Counted from the first letter of the stretch, positions 27,781 to 36,641 are shown. The stretch: DNA of 64,000 nt from Paracoccaceae bacterium (GCA_021296235.1 JAGWAS010000006.1:22075-86074), one strand, 5' to 3'. A program made the numbers and translations. Notes: a model not told the origin generated them from the letters alone.

Positions 27781-28683
27781 TCACCTTCCGGTCGCTTGGT
27801 CGAAGTTACCGTGAGAGGGTATGACCAGAATATCGCTGCTTGCCTCAACCGCTTCAGGCGGCCTGCTTCTGATGATGATGACGAATTCGAGATTGCCGAG
27901 ATTCGCCGCCGGCAAGACCCCAACCTGACCGTTTTGATCAATGGAAACCGTGCCGACCAAAAGATCGGGCGGAAATACTCCACCATCGCCGGACGTATAC
28001 AGGCTGTCGCCTGGGGTTATCTGGTTCAGGTTGCTGACGAGTCTTATCAATGGAAGCGAACGATCGTTGCCTGACACAATGCCCCTCGCACCGGACGGCT
28101 TGATTTTGACTGGAACCTGACTGCTGGAATCGGTGAGGAGCATGACCCTCGAGGATGTCCTGCCCACTCCGGAAATTCGTCCCAAGAGGCCGCTCCCGTC
28201 CAGCACCGCCCATCCGTCGGATACCCCGTTTCGTCTGCCAACATTCACGAGTACCGAGTTTCTGAACGCTCCGCTGGTATCGGCGGTGACCTGCGCCGAA
28301 ATGGTTGGCAATTCCCCGCTCAGCTGGACATTGGCGACTTCCCTCAGCGCTGCATTCTGCTGTTCGAGGGCAATGGCCCTCTGGCGCCATTCCTGGAGCT
28401 TTCGGTTTTCCTCTTCAAGTTCCGCCACCCTGTCGACGACACTCGAAAAATCGCCAATTGCCTTGAATGCATCGGTTGCAAAATTGACCGGGCTCATGCC
28501 AATTTCAAATGCGGGAAGTAACCTGTCCACAAGATCGGCCCTGACTGCGGCCATTCTATCGTTGTCGATGCGCCAGAATATGAATAATCCGAAGAGGAAC
28601 AGCGCTGTCAGTGCAATGACCAGCCGCCGAAGCGGTCGGCGCACGAGGAGATTGGAGTCGCTGTCGTTGTTGAGGTTTGTCAC
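27781..28683 (-). CDS. mreC: Rod-shape-determining protein MreC
   Basis: A 300-residue bitopic protein: a short cytoplasmic tail, one membrane segment (RLVIALTALFLFGLFIFW, about 18-36), a coiled coil (VDRVAELEEENRKLQEWRQRAI.., about 82-115), then the periplasmic beta-domain. That domain has the usual phrases NVGRRNGVSDGWAVLDGSGLLGRI and VMLLTDSSSQVPVKI. It forms a periplasmic scaffold that activates PBP2. It is 18 bases after the mreB stop and 4 bases before mreD. Length is normal for alphaproteobacteria. Confidence 0.95.
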   Translation of the reverse strand: MTNLNNDSDSNLLVRRPLRRLVIALTALFLFGLFIFWRIDNDRMAAVRADLVDRLLPAFEIGMSPVNFATDAFKAIGDFSSVVDRVAELEEENRKLQEWRQRAIALEQQNAALREVANVQLSGELPTISAQVTADTSGAFRNSVLVNVGRRNGVSDGWAVLDGSGLLGRISGVGRTSSRVMLLTDSSSQVPVKIKPSGARGIVSGNDRSLPLIRLVSNLNQITPGDSLYTSGDGGVFPPDLLVGTVSIDQNGQVGVLPAANLGNLEFVIIIRSRPPEAVEASSDILVIPSHGNFDQATGR

Positions 28684-28701
28684 GATTGATGTTGTCGGGC
28701 C

Positions 28702-29748
28702 TCAGCTTTCGTAGTCGATCAGTTTGAACCCAGGGTGTGCGGCTTCGATGTCGAGGGCCTGCCCGGTTCCGAGCACGACGCACTTCAATGGATCCTGTGC
28801 CACAGCAACAGGCAGCCCTGTGTGCAACCTCAATTCTTCGTCAATGTCCCTGAGCAGTGCTCCTCCACCGGTGAGGATAATCCCGGTGTCGGAGATGTCG
28901 GCAGCGAGGTCAGGGGGCGTATGAAGCAATGCTCTCGACACGGCCTCTCTAATTTGTCTGACCGGGTCGGCGAACGCCTCCGCCATTTGCGCCTGGCTGA
29001 GCAACATCTCGCGGGGTGTTCCATGTGTGCCGTCACTGCCCCGCAGGTTGGCAGTGTCCCCAACCCCGTCCTTGGGCTTGCGGGCGATGCCGAGATACTT
29101 CTTGAGGTGTTCCGCCGCTGCCATTCCAAGGTTGATGTTATATTTGATTCGAAGAAACTCGGTGAGTGCCTCGTCCAGCCGGTCGCCTGCAATCCTGATC
29201 GAAGTCGCATAAACAATTCCGCCAAGCGAGAGTACCGCAACCTCTGTCGTGCCGCCGCCGATGTCGACAATCATGCATCCCCTGGCGTCAGCAATGTTCA
29301 TTCCGGCGCCAATTGCCGCGGCCACGGGTTCCAACACGAGGCCGGCTTGGCGGGCACCCGCGGACAGGACCGACTGGCGAATCGCCCGTTTCTCAACTTG
29401 CGTGGCCCCGTGCGGCACACAGACGATGATGCGCGGCTTCGAAATGGATGAGCGCCGACGGGTCTTTCGGATGAAGTGCCGAATCATCTCTTCTGCAACG
29501 GAAAAATCGGCTATGACGCCGTCTCGCAACGGTCGGATCACCTCAATTGTTCCTGGGGTGCGGCCGACCATTGCCTTCGCTTCTTCGCCCACGGCAAGAA
29601 CCCGGCGGGGACCGTTGCTGATCTGGTAGGCGACTACAGAGGGTTCATCAAGCACAAGGCCCTCACCCTTAACATAGACGAGTGTATTGGCCGTCCCAAG
29701 GTCAATCGCGATATCGTAAGTCAGAATCCAATTGAATATGGAGAACAT
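28702..29748 (-). CDS. mreB: Rod-shape-determining actin MreB
   Basis: A 348-residue actin homologue. It has the phosphate-1 motif AIDLGTANTLVYVKGEG, IVCVPHGATQVEKRAIR, the phosphate-2 motif MIVDIGGGTTEVAVLSLGG, and the adenosine motif GIILTGGGALLRDID. It polymerises on the inner membrane and directs side-wall synthesis. It is the first gene of the leftward shape operon; the 143 bases to the leuA-side hairpin should hold its promoter. The product starts with an amphipathic-looking MFSIFNWILTYDIAID segment, as usual for membrane-bound MreB. Confidence 0.97.
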   Translation of the reverse strand: MFSIFNWILTYDIAIDLGTANTLVYVKGEGLVLDEPSVVAYQISNGPRRVLAVGEEAKAMVGRTPGTIEVIRPLRDGVIADFSVAEEMIRHFIRKTRRRSSISKPRIIVCVPHGATQVEKRAIRQSVLSAGARQAGLVLEPVAAAIGAGMNIADARGCMIVDIGGGTTEVAVLSLGGIVYATSIRIAGDRLDEALTEFLRIKYNINLGMAAAEHLKKYLGIARKPKDGVGDTANLRGSDGTHGTPREMLLSQAQMAEAFADPVRQIREAVSRALLHTPPDLAADISDTGIILTGGGALLRDIDEELRLHTGLPVAVAQDPLKCVVLGTGQALDIEAAHPGFKLIDYES

Positions 29749-29891
29749 CTGCTCATAAACCCGTTGTACCGCGCCGTCGTAACGACGGTTCTTTCCGGCA
29801 TTGTCTTGCCCTTAATCACATTACGCGCAATCAAGGTAAAGGAGCAAGCTCAAGACTTACTGCATATCCGGATTCGCCGCGAATGGTAACG

Positions 29892-29919
29892 GCGCGTGCA
29901 TCAAAAGCGATGCACGCGC
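29892..29919 (-). terminator. Perfect 11-bp hairpin downstream of leuA
   Basis: GCGCGTGCATC and GATGCACGCGC pair without mismatch around a six-base loop, 16 bases after the leuA stop and upstream of mreB on the same strand. Such a GC-rich stem is a good transcription stop or processing site, but no U-run follows on the minus strand, so intrinsic termination is not proven. Confidence 0.45.
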
Positions 29920-29934
29920 ACTGAGTCTGCGGTT

Positions 29935-31503
29935 TCACGCCACTTCCGAAACCTGATTGGGGGCTGTTTTGGAGCGCCGGTAGAGCAAATTGTTGAGGGC
30001 GTTCACATATGCTTTGGCCGAGGCTAGGATTGTGTCGGTGTCGTTGGACTGGCCCACCACGATTCGGCCGTTTTCCTCCAGCCTGACGCTGACTGTTGCC
30101 TGTGCGTCGGTTCCTTCGGTTACTGCCTGGACATGATACAACAGCAGTTTTGCATCATGTGCAAACACCTTGTTGACGGCATTGAATGCCGCATCGACCG
30201 GGCCGTCGCCCTCTGACTCGACCTTATGCGAGACACCATCGACCAGTATGGTCAGTTCAGCGGTCTGAGGTGCAATTGAACCGCAAACGACGCGCAGGTG
30301 CTCAACCTTAAGATGCTCATCCACCGCCTCATTGGCACTGGACTGCATCAAGGCAATCAGATCCTCGTCAAATATCTCCTTTTTTTTGTCGGAAAGCGCC
30401 TTGAACTGAACAAACACGTCGTTGAGGCGGTTTTCGCCGACATCATAACCCAACTCCTCAAGCTTCTTCCGGAGCGCTGCCCTCCCGGAGTGCTTGCCCA
30501 TGACAAGATTTGTCGAAGCAAGCCCGACATCCTCCGGCCGCATGATTTCGTAGGTGCCGGCATGCTTGATCATTCCGTCCTGATGGATTCCGGATTCATG
30601 GGCAAATGCGTTCTTTCCGACGATTGCCTTGTTGTATTGAACCGGAAAGCCGGTTGCGTCGGCCACGGACCTTGATGCCTGCATGATTCGCTTGGTGTCG
30701 ACACCGGTCGCATACGGCATGATGTCATTGCGAACCCGCATCGCCATCACGATTTCCTCAAGCGCGGCATTTCCGGCGCGCTCGCCGAGGCCGTTGATTG
30801 TGCACTCAACCTGACGGGCGCCGGCGATGACGGCTGCCAGGGAATTTGCAACGGCCATGCCGAGGTCGTCGTGGCAGTGTGTTGACAGGGTAACACTGTC
30901 GATTCCCGGTACGCGCTCGCGCAGCATCCTTATGATTTCAGCGCTCTCTGACGGTGCGGTGTAGCCCACCGTATCGGGGATGTTGATGGTGGTTGCACCG
31001 GAGCGCATCGCCGTCTCAACGGTCCGGCACAGAAAATCATGTTCGGTGCGGGTGCCGTCTTCAGGTGACCACTGCACATCGTCGGTATATTTTCGGGCGT
31101 ATTCGACCGAGCGGGCGATTGCATCGATGACATCCTCCGATTGCATCTTCAGTTTGAACTTCATGTGCAGTGGGGATGTCGAGATAAAGGTATGAATGCG
31201 CGGCCGTTTCGCATCCTTCAATGCGGCCCCGGCACGATCAATGTCGGAGAGGGAAGAACGGGCAAGTCCGCAGACCGAAGCATTCCTGGTGCAGCGCGAT
31301 ATTTCCTGAACGGCCCTGAAGTCACCTTCCGAGGCGATCGGGAATCCGGCCTCAATAATGTCGACTCCCATTTCGTCCAGCAGGTTTGCGATTTCAATCT
31401 TTTCGTCGAGCGTCATGGTTGCACCCGGCGATTGTTCGCCGTCGCGCAACGTGGTGTCAAATATCAGAACCCGGTCCTGATTGTCGCTAAAAGCGTTTTC
31501 CAT
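29935..31503 (-). CDS. leuA: 2-isopropylmalate synthase
   Basis: A 522-residue enzyme that condenses acetyl-CoA with 2-ketoisovalerate, the committed step of leucine synthesis. The catalytic barrel (about 1-280) has LIFDTTLRDGEQSPGATM, GVDIIEAGFPIASEGDF, STHCHDDLGMAVANSLA with metal-binding His residues, and ERAGNAALEEIVMAM. The C-terminal LeuA dimer domain (about 380-510) is the leucine-feedback region. ATG start with a modest CGGA ribosome site. It has its own leader with a Leu-rich peptide ORF and strong hairpin (see leuL), pointing to regulation by leucyl-tRNA supply in addition to feedback inhibition. Confidence 0.97.
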   Translation of the reverse strand: MENAFSDNQDRVLIFDTTLRDGEQSPGATMTLDEKIEIANLLDEMGVDIIEAGFPIASEGDFRAVQEISRCTRNASVCGLARSSLSDIDRAGAALKDAKRPRIHTFISTSPLHMKFKLKMQSEDVIDAIARSVEYARKYTDDVQWSPEDGTRTEHDFLCRTVETAMRSGATTINIPDTVGYTAPSESAEIIRMLRERVPGIDSVTLSTHCHDDLGMAVANSLAAVIAGARQVECTINGLGERAGNAALEEIVMAMRVRNDIMPYATGVDTKRIMQASRSVADATGFPVQYNKAIVGKNAFAHESGIHQDGMIKHAGTYEIMRPEDVGLASTNLVMGKHSGRAALRKKLEELGYDVGENRLNDVFVQFKALSDKKKEIFDEDLIALMQSSANEAVDEHLKVEHLRVVCGSIAPQTAELTILVDGVSHKVESEGDGPVDAAFNAVNKVFAHDAKLLLYHVQAVTEGTDAQATVSVRLEENGRIVVGQSNDTDTILASAKAYVNALNNLLYRRSKTAPNQVSEVA

Positions 31504-31559
31504 GAGAGCATCCGATTTGGCTTTTTGGTTTGATCCAGTTTGCCGGTGCGTTCCATTTT

Positions 31560-31597
31560 CCCCTGAGCCGGCGCACCGTCGCCGTGACGCTCAGAGG
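31560..31597 (-). promoter_or_regulatory. Long hairpin in the leuA leader
   Basis: On the minus strand CCTCTGAGC-GTCA-CGGCG-ACGGTG-CGCCG-GCTCAGGGG folds as a 14-bp stem (one G-U pair, one four-base bulge). The leader-peptide stop codon TGA lies inside the left arm, so a ribosome reaching the end of leuL would block it, while one stalled at the Leu codons would not. No U-tract follows, so control may work by another route than a simple intrinsic terminator. A downstream CACCGGC could compete for the GCCGG of the right arm. Confidence 0.6.
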
Positions 31598-31671
31598 CCG
31601 GAAAGGAGAAGTGTCAGATTGCCCCGACCCGATTCCGAAAACTCATTGAATCTGGAATAAGCCATAATCAT
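31591..31671 (-). CDS. leuL: Leucine-rich leader peptide of leuA
   Basis: A 26-codon ORF, too short for the track, 87 bases upstream of leuA. It begins ATG-ATT-ATG (two possible starts) and ends with GGC-AAT-CTG-ACA-CTT-CTC-CTT-TCC-GGC-CTC-TGA. Five of the last eight sense codons are Leu (NLTLLLSGL). The stop codon overlaps the left arm of the leader hairpin. This is the classic layout of a ribosome-mediated attenuator, in which leucyl-tRNA shortage stalls the ribosome on the Leu run. A near-consensus promoter ends 4 bases before the first ATG, so the message would start at or near the start codon and the second ATG may be used. The assignment as leuL is from structure and position, not from a database match. 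Confidence 0.72.
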   Translation of the reverse strand: MIMAYSRFNEFSESGRGNLTLLLSGL

Positions 31672-31675
31672 TATG

Positions 31676-31704
31676 AAAATAGTTTAGCACAATGGTTTCG
31701 TCAA
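31676..31704 (-). promoter_or_regulatory. Sigma-70-like promoter of the leuL-leuA unit
   Basis: On the minus strand TTGACG (31699-31704) and TATTTT (31676-31681) are exactly 17 bases apart. The predicted RNA start, about 31667-31670, falls on the leader peptide's first codons. Confidence 0.6.
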
Positions 31705-31774
31705 AAAAGGCCATTGGTGTTTTTTGACGGCAAACTCCGGTTGTCTGCCCAGAAGTGTTGCAAATTGGTCAGCA

Positions 31775-33256
31775 TCACTCTGTCGTGGGCGATCCACCAT
31801 CGCCGAGCAGTTGGCCTCGGTGGAACTCGACTTGGGAAACGTTGCCATTGGACTGGCGTGCAATTCCGTTTCCGTGTGGCAGGCCGTCAGCCCAATCACC
31901 TTCATAGCTGTATCCGTTCGGATACACAGCTTTGCCCTTGCCGGATCGGACCCCATTGGTGAACTGACCCTCGAACATTGTGCCGTCATTGTACCTTTCG
32001 ACACCGGTCCCGTGTTTTTTCCCTTCCATCCAGTCGCCTTCATAGCTGTATCCGTCAGGCCCGATGAATCGTCCGACACCGTGGAAGATGAAATCGCGAA
32101 GTTCGCCCGAATACGTTGATCCGTCGGGGAACCAGATCTCGCTCTGCCCTTCAATCCGTCCATTTGACCAATTGCCCCGATAAACAGCACCATCGCTCGT
32201 GGTCAATGCGCCGGCGCCATGAGGTGCCGTTCCCGAAATCCGCCCCGAATAGACATCCCCATCGGCATAGGTGATTGTTCCCTGGCCGTCCAGAACTCCA
32301 AGATTCCAATCGCCTTCAACGATCGTGCCGCCGGATGAGGTGTATCGTCCGGCACCGTGGCGCTTCCCGAACTCGAAACCGCCTTCATGGACATCTCCGT
32401 TCGCATAGGTCAACCTCCCGCTGCCGTGGGTTTTGCCGTCCAACCATTCACCCTCGTAGATTGGGCCATCGACCGCCTCAAGTGCGCCGTGCCCGTGCGG
32501 AACTCCATTCTTGACCCCACCGCGAAAGACAGAACCGCCGGCAAGTTTGATTGTGGCATTTCCGTGCAGTTCACCTGCGACCCACTCGCCTACGATGATG
32601 GTTCCGTCCGGCAACGTTTGACTTCCCTTTCCATGTCGCTGCCCATTTTGAAACATGCCGGAATGAACGGTTCCGTCAGGAGCGGTCAGCGAGCCGGCGC
32701 CATGCGCTGCGCCATTTGCAAATTGCCCCCGGTAAACAGTGCCGTCCGGCAATACCTCCGCACCTGCCCCGTTCAGGAGGCCACTCGACCAGTTTCCCTC
32801 CTGCCGGCGGCCATCGGGGTGAACGAACACGCCGCTGCCATTCCTCTCGCCATCGTCGAACTGGCCAGTATAGACGGAGCCATCCACGAAGCTGTACGAC
32901 CCAAGGCCACTGATGCGGTCCTCTTGCCATTGCCCTTCGTAAATCTCGCCGTTCTCAAATGTCATCGTGCCGATGCCGTGTTTCAGGCCCGAATCGAATT
33001 GGCCCGAATACACCGATCCGTCCGGATACTTCACCAAAGCTTCGCCGTGCTGTTTGCCGGACCTCCAGCCTCCATCGTAGACATAGCCGTTGCGGAGACG
33101 CAGCAGCCCATTGCCGTGGCGTTGGCCGTCCCGCAAATCCCCGGAGTAGGTTGTTCCGTTCTGCTTGACGGCGTTTTCGCCGGAATGCGCACTCATGCCC
33201 GCCAATGTGAGGAGAATGGCCGGAATGGTGGCGGCGATAAAGACCTTGGTGGACAT
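31775..33256 (-). CDS. Exported protein of 19 tandem MORN repeats
   Basis: About 493 residues from ATG 33256 (MSTKVFIAATIPAILLTLAG); the track ORF begins 66 codons upstream. A signal peptide (residues 1-20, then MSAHSGENA) is followed from about residue 33 by nineteen uninterrupted 23-residue MORN units of the form VYxGxWxxGxxHGxGxxxxxDG. Repeat length is constant throughout. The C-terminus is a short hydrophilic tail (FHRGQLLGDGGSPTTE). MORN repeats form extended beta-hairpin sheets that bind lipids or proteins in eukaryotes; bacterial exported versions have no agreed function. It is divergent from nadE across about 79 bases and is transcribed toward leuA. Repeat architecture is certain, role unknown. 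Confidence 0.9.
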   Translation of the reverse strand: MSTKVFIAATIPAILLTLAGMSAHSGENAVKQNGTTYSGDLRDGQRHGNGLLRLRNGYVYDGGWRSGKQHGEALVKYPDGSVYSGQFDSGLKHGIGTMTFENGEIYEGQWQEDRISGLGSYSFVDGSVYTGQFDDGERNGSGVFVHPDGRRQEGNWSSGLLNGAGAEVLPDGTVYRGQFANGAAHGAGSLTAPDGTVHSGMFQNGQRHGKGSQTLPDGTIIVGEWVAGELHGNATIKLAGGSVFRGGVKNGVPHGHGALEAVDGPIYEGEWLDGKTHGSGRLTYANGDVHEGGFEFGKRHGAGRYTSSGGTIVEGDWNLGVLDGQGTITYADGDVYSGRISGTAPHGAGALTTSDGAVYRGNWSNGRIEGQSEIWFPDGSTYSGELRDFIFHGVGRFIGPDGYSYEGDWMEGKKHGTGVERYNDGTMFEGQFTNGVRSGKGKAVYPNGYSYEGDWADGLPHGNGIARQSNGNVSQVEFHRGQLLGDGGSPTTE

Positions 33257-33335
33257 CAGGTTTCTGTTCCTTGCCGAAAGCGCGCCATGTATAAGCAAAT
33301 AGGTTCGCCGTGTCTGCAAAAGTTGAAGAAGCCCC

Positions 33336-35009
33336 GTGTCTGAGATCTTTCGGCTCATCCTTGCCCAAGAAAATGCGACGGTCGGTGATCTGACCGGAAA
33401 TGCCGCCAAGGTCATTCGTCTCCACCGGGACCCGGTTTGCCGAACAGCAGACATGTTGGCTTTCCCGGAAATGTTCCTTTCCGGCTATCCAGTTCAGGAC
33501 CTTGTTCTTAAACGGGCTTTTGTCGAAGGCTGCCGCAACGCGCTGAACCAAGTGATGGATGCCTGTGCCGATGGCCCTGCGGTCGGGGTTGGTGCGCCCT
33601 GCATTGTGGATGGCAAGCTCCACAACGCCTATTTTGTTCTTCACCAGGGGCAGGTTGCCGCCAGGATCCTGAAGCATTGCCTCCCCAACAGCGAAGTGTT
33701 TGACGAGAAAAGGCAGTTTTCGGCGGGACCGATCTGCGGACCCTTTCGGATCGGACCGGTTCGAATCGGAACCCCGATCTGCGAAGACGCATGGAGTCCG
33801 GACGTTGCGGAAACGTTGGCTGAATCGGGCGCACAGATAATCATCGTTCCCAACGGCTCGCCGTACCATCGAGGCAAGATGGACATCCGGTTTTCGCACA
33901 TGGTGGCGCGGGTCGTGGAAACCGGATTGCCGCTGGCATACCTCAATCTTGTTGGTGGTCAGGATGACCTGATTTTCGATGGCGGGTCTTTCGTTCTTAA
34001 CCCCGGCGGAGCCTTGGCATTGCAGATGCCGCCATTTGACAGAACCGTGCAGCTTGTCGAATTCAAAAGCGGCAGCGATGGCTGGACGGCTGTTCCAGGC
34101 TCATGTGCAAAACATGGGGATGAGTGGGAGAGCGATTATCGGGCGATGGTCGAGTCGATTCGGGACTATGCGGCAAAGAGCGGGTTTTCCTCGGCGCTGA
34201 TTGGTCTTTCGGGTGGAGTCGACAGCGCATTGGTTGCAACCATCGCCGTCGATGCCATCGGCCCCGGCAATGTCCGCTGTGTCATGTTGCCATCAGGTTT
34301 CACATCGCGCGAATCGTTGGAGGACGCAGGCGAAGCGGCGGATCTTCTCGGTTGCCGGTTGGATCGGATTGGGATCGGCGATCTTCAGGGCATGGCGGAG
34401 AGGACATTGGCCCCATTGTTTGAGGGACACGAACGCGGAACCGCGGAGGAGAACATCCAATCGCGCCTTCGGGGATTGCTGCTCATGGCGATTTCCAACA
34501 AGTTCGGAGAATTGCTGCTGACGACCGGGAACAAGTCGGAAGCTGCGGTTGGATATGCCACGATTTATGGCGACATGGCCGGGGGGTACAACCCGATAAA
34601 GGACCTGTACAAGACGAGGGTGTTTGCGACCTGCAGGTGGCGAAATGAAAATCACCGGAACTGGATGCATGGTCCGCTTGGCAAGTGCGTGCCGGACCGC
34701 ATTCTGACGAAGCCGCCTTCAGCGGAACTCAGGCCTGATCAAAAGGATATTGACAGTCTGCCGCCCTATGAATCCCTTGACGGCATTCTTGAACAATTGA
34801 TCGACAATGACCTTTCGGTTGATGAGGTGGTTTCGAATGGATTTGACCCGGAGACGGTAACGCAGGTGGAACAGCTGATCTATGCTTCCGAACACAAGAG
34901 GTTTCAGTCTGCACCGGGGGTTCGGCTGACCGGACGTGCACTTTGGCTTGACCGCCGCTATCCAATCGTAAATCACTGGCGGGATACCGCCGGGCAGAAA
35001 AAGGGGTGA
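33336..35009 (+). CDS. nadE: Glutamine-dependent NAD+ synthetase
   Basis: A 557-residue two-domain enzyme. The N-terminal nitrilase-type glutaminase (about 1-260) shows the Glu-Lys-Cys triad region in FPEMFLSGYP, ILKHCLPN and GTPICEDAW. The C-terminal NAD synthetase (about 265-557) has the ATP PP-loop LIGLSGGVDSALVA, TGNKSEAAVGYATIYGDMAGG and TKPPSAELRPDQKD. It amidates nicotinic acid adenine dinucleotide using glutamine. The start is GTG (33336), the first codon giving the family's FRLILAQ beginning. It is divergent from the MORN gene and upstream of gltX, with 155 bases between. Confidence 0.95.
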   Translation: MSEIFRLILAQENATVGDLTGNAAKVIRLHRDPVCRTADMLAFPEMFLSGYPVQDLVLKRAFVEGCRNALNQVMDACADGPAVGVGAPCIVDGKLHNAYFVLHQGQVAARILKHCLPNSEVFDEKRQFSAGPICGPFRIGPVRIGTPICEDAWSPDVAETLAESGAQIIIVPNGSPYHRGKMDIRFSHMVARVVETGLPLAYLNLVGGQDDLIFDGGSFVLNPGGALALQMPPFDRTVQLVEFKSGSDGWTAVPGSCAKHGDEWESDYRAMVESIRDYAAKSGFSSALIGLSGGVDSALVATIAVDAIGPGNVRCVMLPSGFTSRESLEDAGEAADLLGCRLDRIGIGDLQGMAERTLAPLFEGHERGTAEENIQSRLRGLLLMAISNKFGELLLTTGNKSEAAVGYATIYGDMAGGYNPIKDLYKTRVFATCRWRNENHRNWMHGPLGKCVPDRILTKPPSAELRPDQKDIDSLPPYESLDGILEQLIDNDLSVDEVVSNGFDPETVTQVEQLIYASEHKRFQSAPGVRLTGRALWLDRRYPIVNHWRDTAGQKKG

Positions 35010-35164
35010 AGGAGGATGTTGACGGAAGCATCCATCTTGGGCGCCAATTGCCCTTCAACCCCTCCACAGCCAACGATCCAAATGGAGATGGTTCCCATGG
35101 CATGCTTTCCAAAAGTGCCGAAAAAGGCGAATTCCGGCTTCCTTGGGTCGGGCAAGGGCCCAGC

Positions 35165-36481
35165 ATGACAACAACCAGGTTTGCGCCTTCGCCAACAGGG
35201 CATCTCCACATTGGGAATCTCCGGACGGCCCTGTTCAATTTCCTGATATCCCGGAAATCAGGCGGAACGTTCATACTTCGTCTTGACGATACCGATCCTG
35301 AGCGGTCTCGCCCAGAGTTTGCTGATTCGATTAGGTTTGACCTTGATTGGCTTGGGCTTCATTGGGACCGCATCGAAAGGCAATCCGACAGGTTGGAGCT
35401 CTATGCCGAAGCAGCAGATCGCCTGCGGCAGAGCGGCAGGCTCTATGAGTGTTTTGAAACCCCGGAGGAGCTATCGCTGAAGCGGCGGGTGCAACTGCGT
35501 GCCGGCAAGGCGCCTGTCTACGACCGGGAAGGTCTTTTCCTGACAAAAGAACAAAGGGATGAACTTGGAGCCGTTCGACCTGGATATTGGCGGTTTCGCT
35601 TGGATCGGGAACGCATCGAATGGGATGACGGCATTCAGGGACGAATCTCGATTGACGCTGCAAGCGTATCGGATCCCGTGTTGGTCAGGGCCGATGGCCA
35701 GTTCCTCTATACGCATGCGTCGGTGGTGGACGATATTGACATGGGGATCAGCAACATCGTCAGGGGTGCAGATCACATCACCAACACGGCGACACAAATC
35801 CAGATAATGCGACAGTTGGGGGCTGAACCTCCCATTTTTGCCCACCATTCGATGTTAACCGGAAAGGATGGCGGCCCGCTGGCCAAGCGCACAGGTTCCC
35901 ACAGCGTCCGTGGATTGCGGCAGGCTGGAATCGAGCCGATGACGATCCTCTCGATGTTGGCGTCCGTCGGAACGTCCGATCCGCCAAGATTCGTGCCCGA
36001 GCCGGAAGAACTCGCCGGGTTGTTTGATCTCGCGGCATTCAGCGCGGCGCCGGCCAGGATTGATGACGGGGATTTCCGGGCGTTCAACGCGAAGGTCCTT
36101 GCATCCAGCCCGTTCGAATTCGCCGCTGAAGCGGTTTCGGAATTGGACGTGCCGCCGAATCTTGCGCACAGGTTCTGGGAGACGACTCGGGAGAACATCT
36201 CGACGATGGCCGAGTTGCGGGATTGGTGGTCCATATTCCGGGACGGTGCGGATTCGGTTGTGGAGCCGGCGGACAGTGAGTTTGTCCGCCTTGCATTGGA
36301 CATGCTTCCGGAACCTCCCTACGGCGCGGACACTTGGAAATCTTGGACCGGACTTGTTAGTGAGCGGACGGGGCGCAGGGGCAAGTCGCTATTCATGCCA
36401 CTGCGGCTGGCATTGACCGGACGGCGGTCGGGCCCTGACATGTCGAACGTCATGCAGCTTGTCCAAGTTGTGAGACGATAG
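35165..36481 (+). CDS. gltX: Glutamyl-tRNA synthetase
   Basis: About 438 residues from ATG 35165, with AAGGG six bases upstream; the track ORF starts 53 codons early, overlapping nadE. The class I signature is TRFAPSPTGHLHIGNLRTALFN, and the KMSKS-like loop is PLAKRTGSHS. FILRLDDTDPERSRPEF and ASVVDDIDMGISNIVRGADHITNT are also typical. At this short length, with AKR in place of SKR, it belongs to the alphaproteobacterial GltX group that often occurs in two copies, some of which charge tRNA-Gln as well. Whether this copy is discriminating cannot be told here. Confidence 0.95.
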   Translation: MTTTRFAPSPTGHLHIGNLRTALFNFLISRKSGGTFILRLDDTDPERSRPEFADSIRFDLDWLGLHWDRIERQSDRLELYAEAADRLRQSGRLYECFETPEELSLKRRVQLRAGKAPVYDREGLFLTKEQRDELGAVRPGYWRFRLDRERIEWDDGIQGRISIDAASVSDPVLVRADGQFLYTHASVVDDIDMGISNIVRGADHITNTATQIQIMRQLGAEPPIFAHHSMLTGKDGGPLAKRTGSHSVRGLRQAGIEPMTILSMLASVGTSDPPRFVPEPEELAGLFDLAAFSAAPARIDDGDFRAFNAKVLASSPFEFAAEAVSELDVPPNLAHRFWETTRENISTMAELRDWWSIFRDGADSVVEPADSEFVRLALDMLPEPPYGADTWKSWTGLVSERTGRRGKSLFMPLRLALTGRRSGPDMSNVMQLVQVVRR

Positions 36482-36641
36482 TGTCTGCGGCACGTCCATT
36501 TGTGTCTCTTCGGCCCGTCTCAGGCAGGTCGGATCAATTGGGTGGAAAGTTCGAACGGTTGAGTGGATGACTGTACTTTGCAATGTTCAGGCTTATGCCA
36601 CCGTTGGTCCGGCTTACCCCATGGGATGACAATTGCCGGAA

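Noticed and set aside
32357-33343. 328-codon plus-strand ORF
   Set aside because: Antisense shadow of the MORN repeats; its apparent periodicity reflects the repeats on the other strand.
36482-36641. Glycine riboswitch upstream of gcvT
   Set aside because: A GTCTCAGGCA-like string is present, but the paired aptamer stems and the CCGAAGG core are not.
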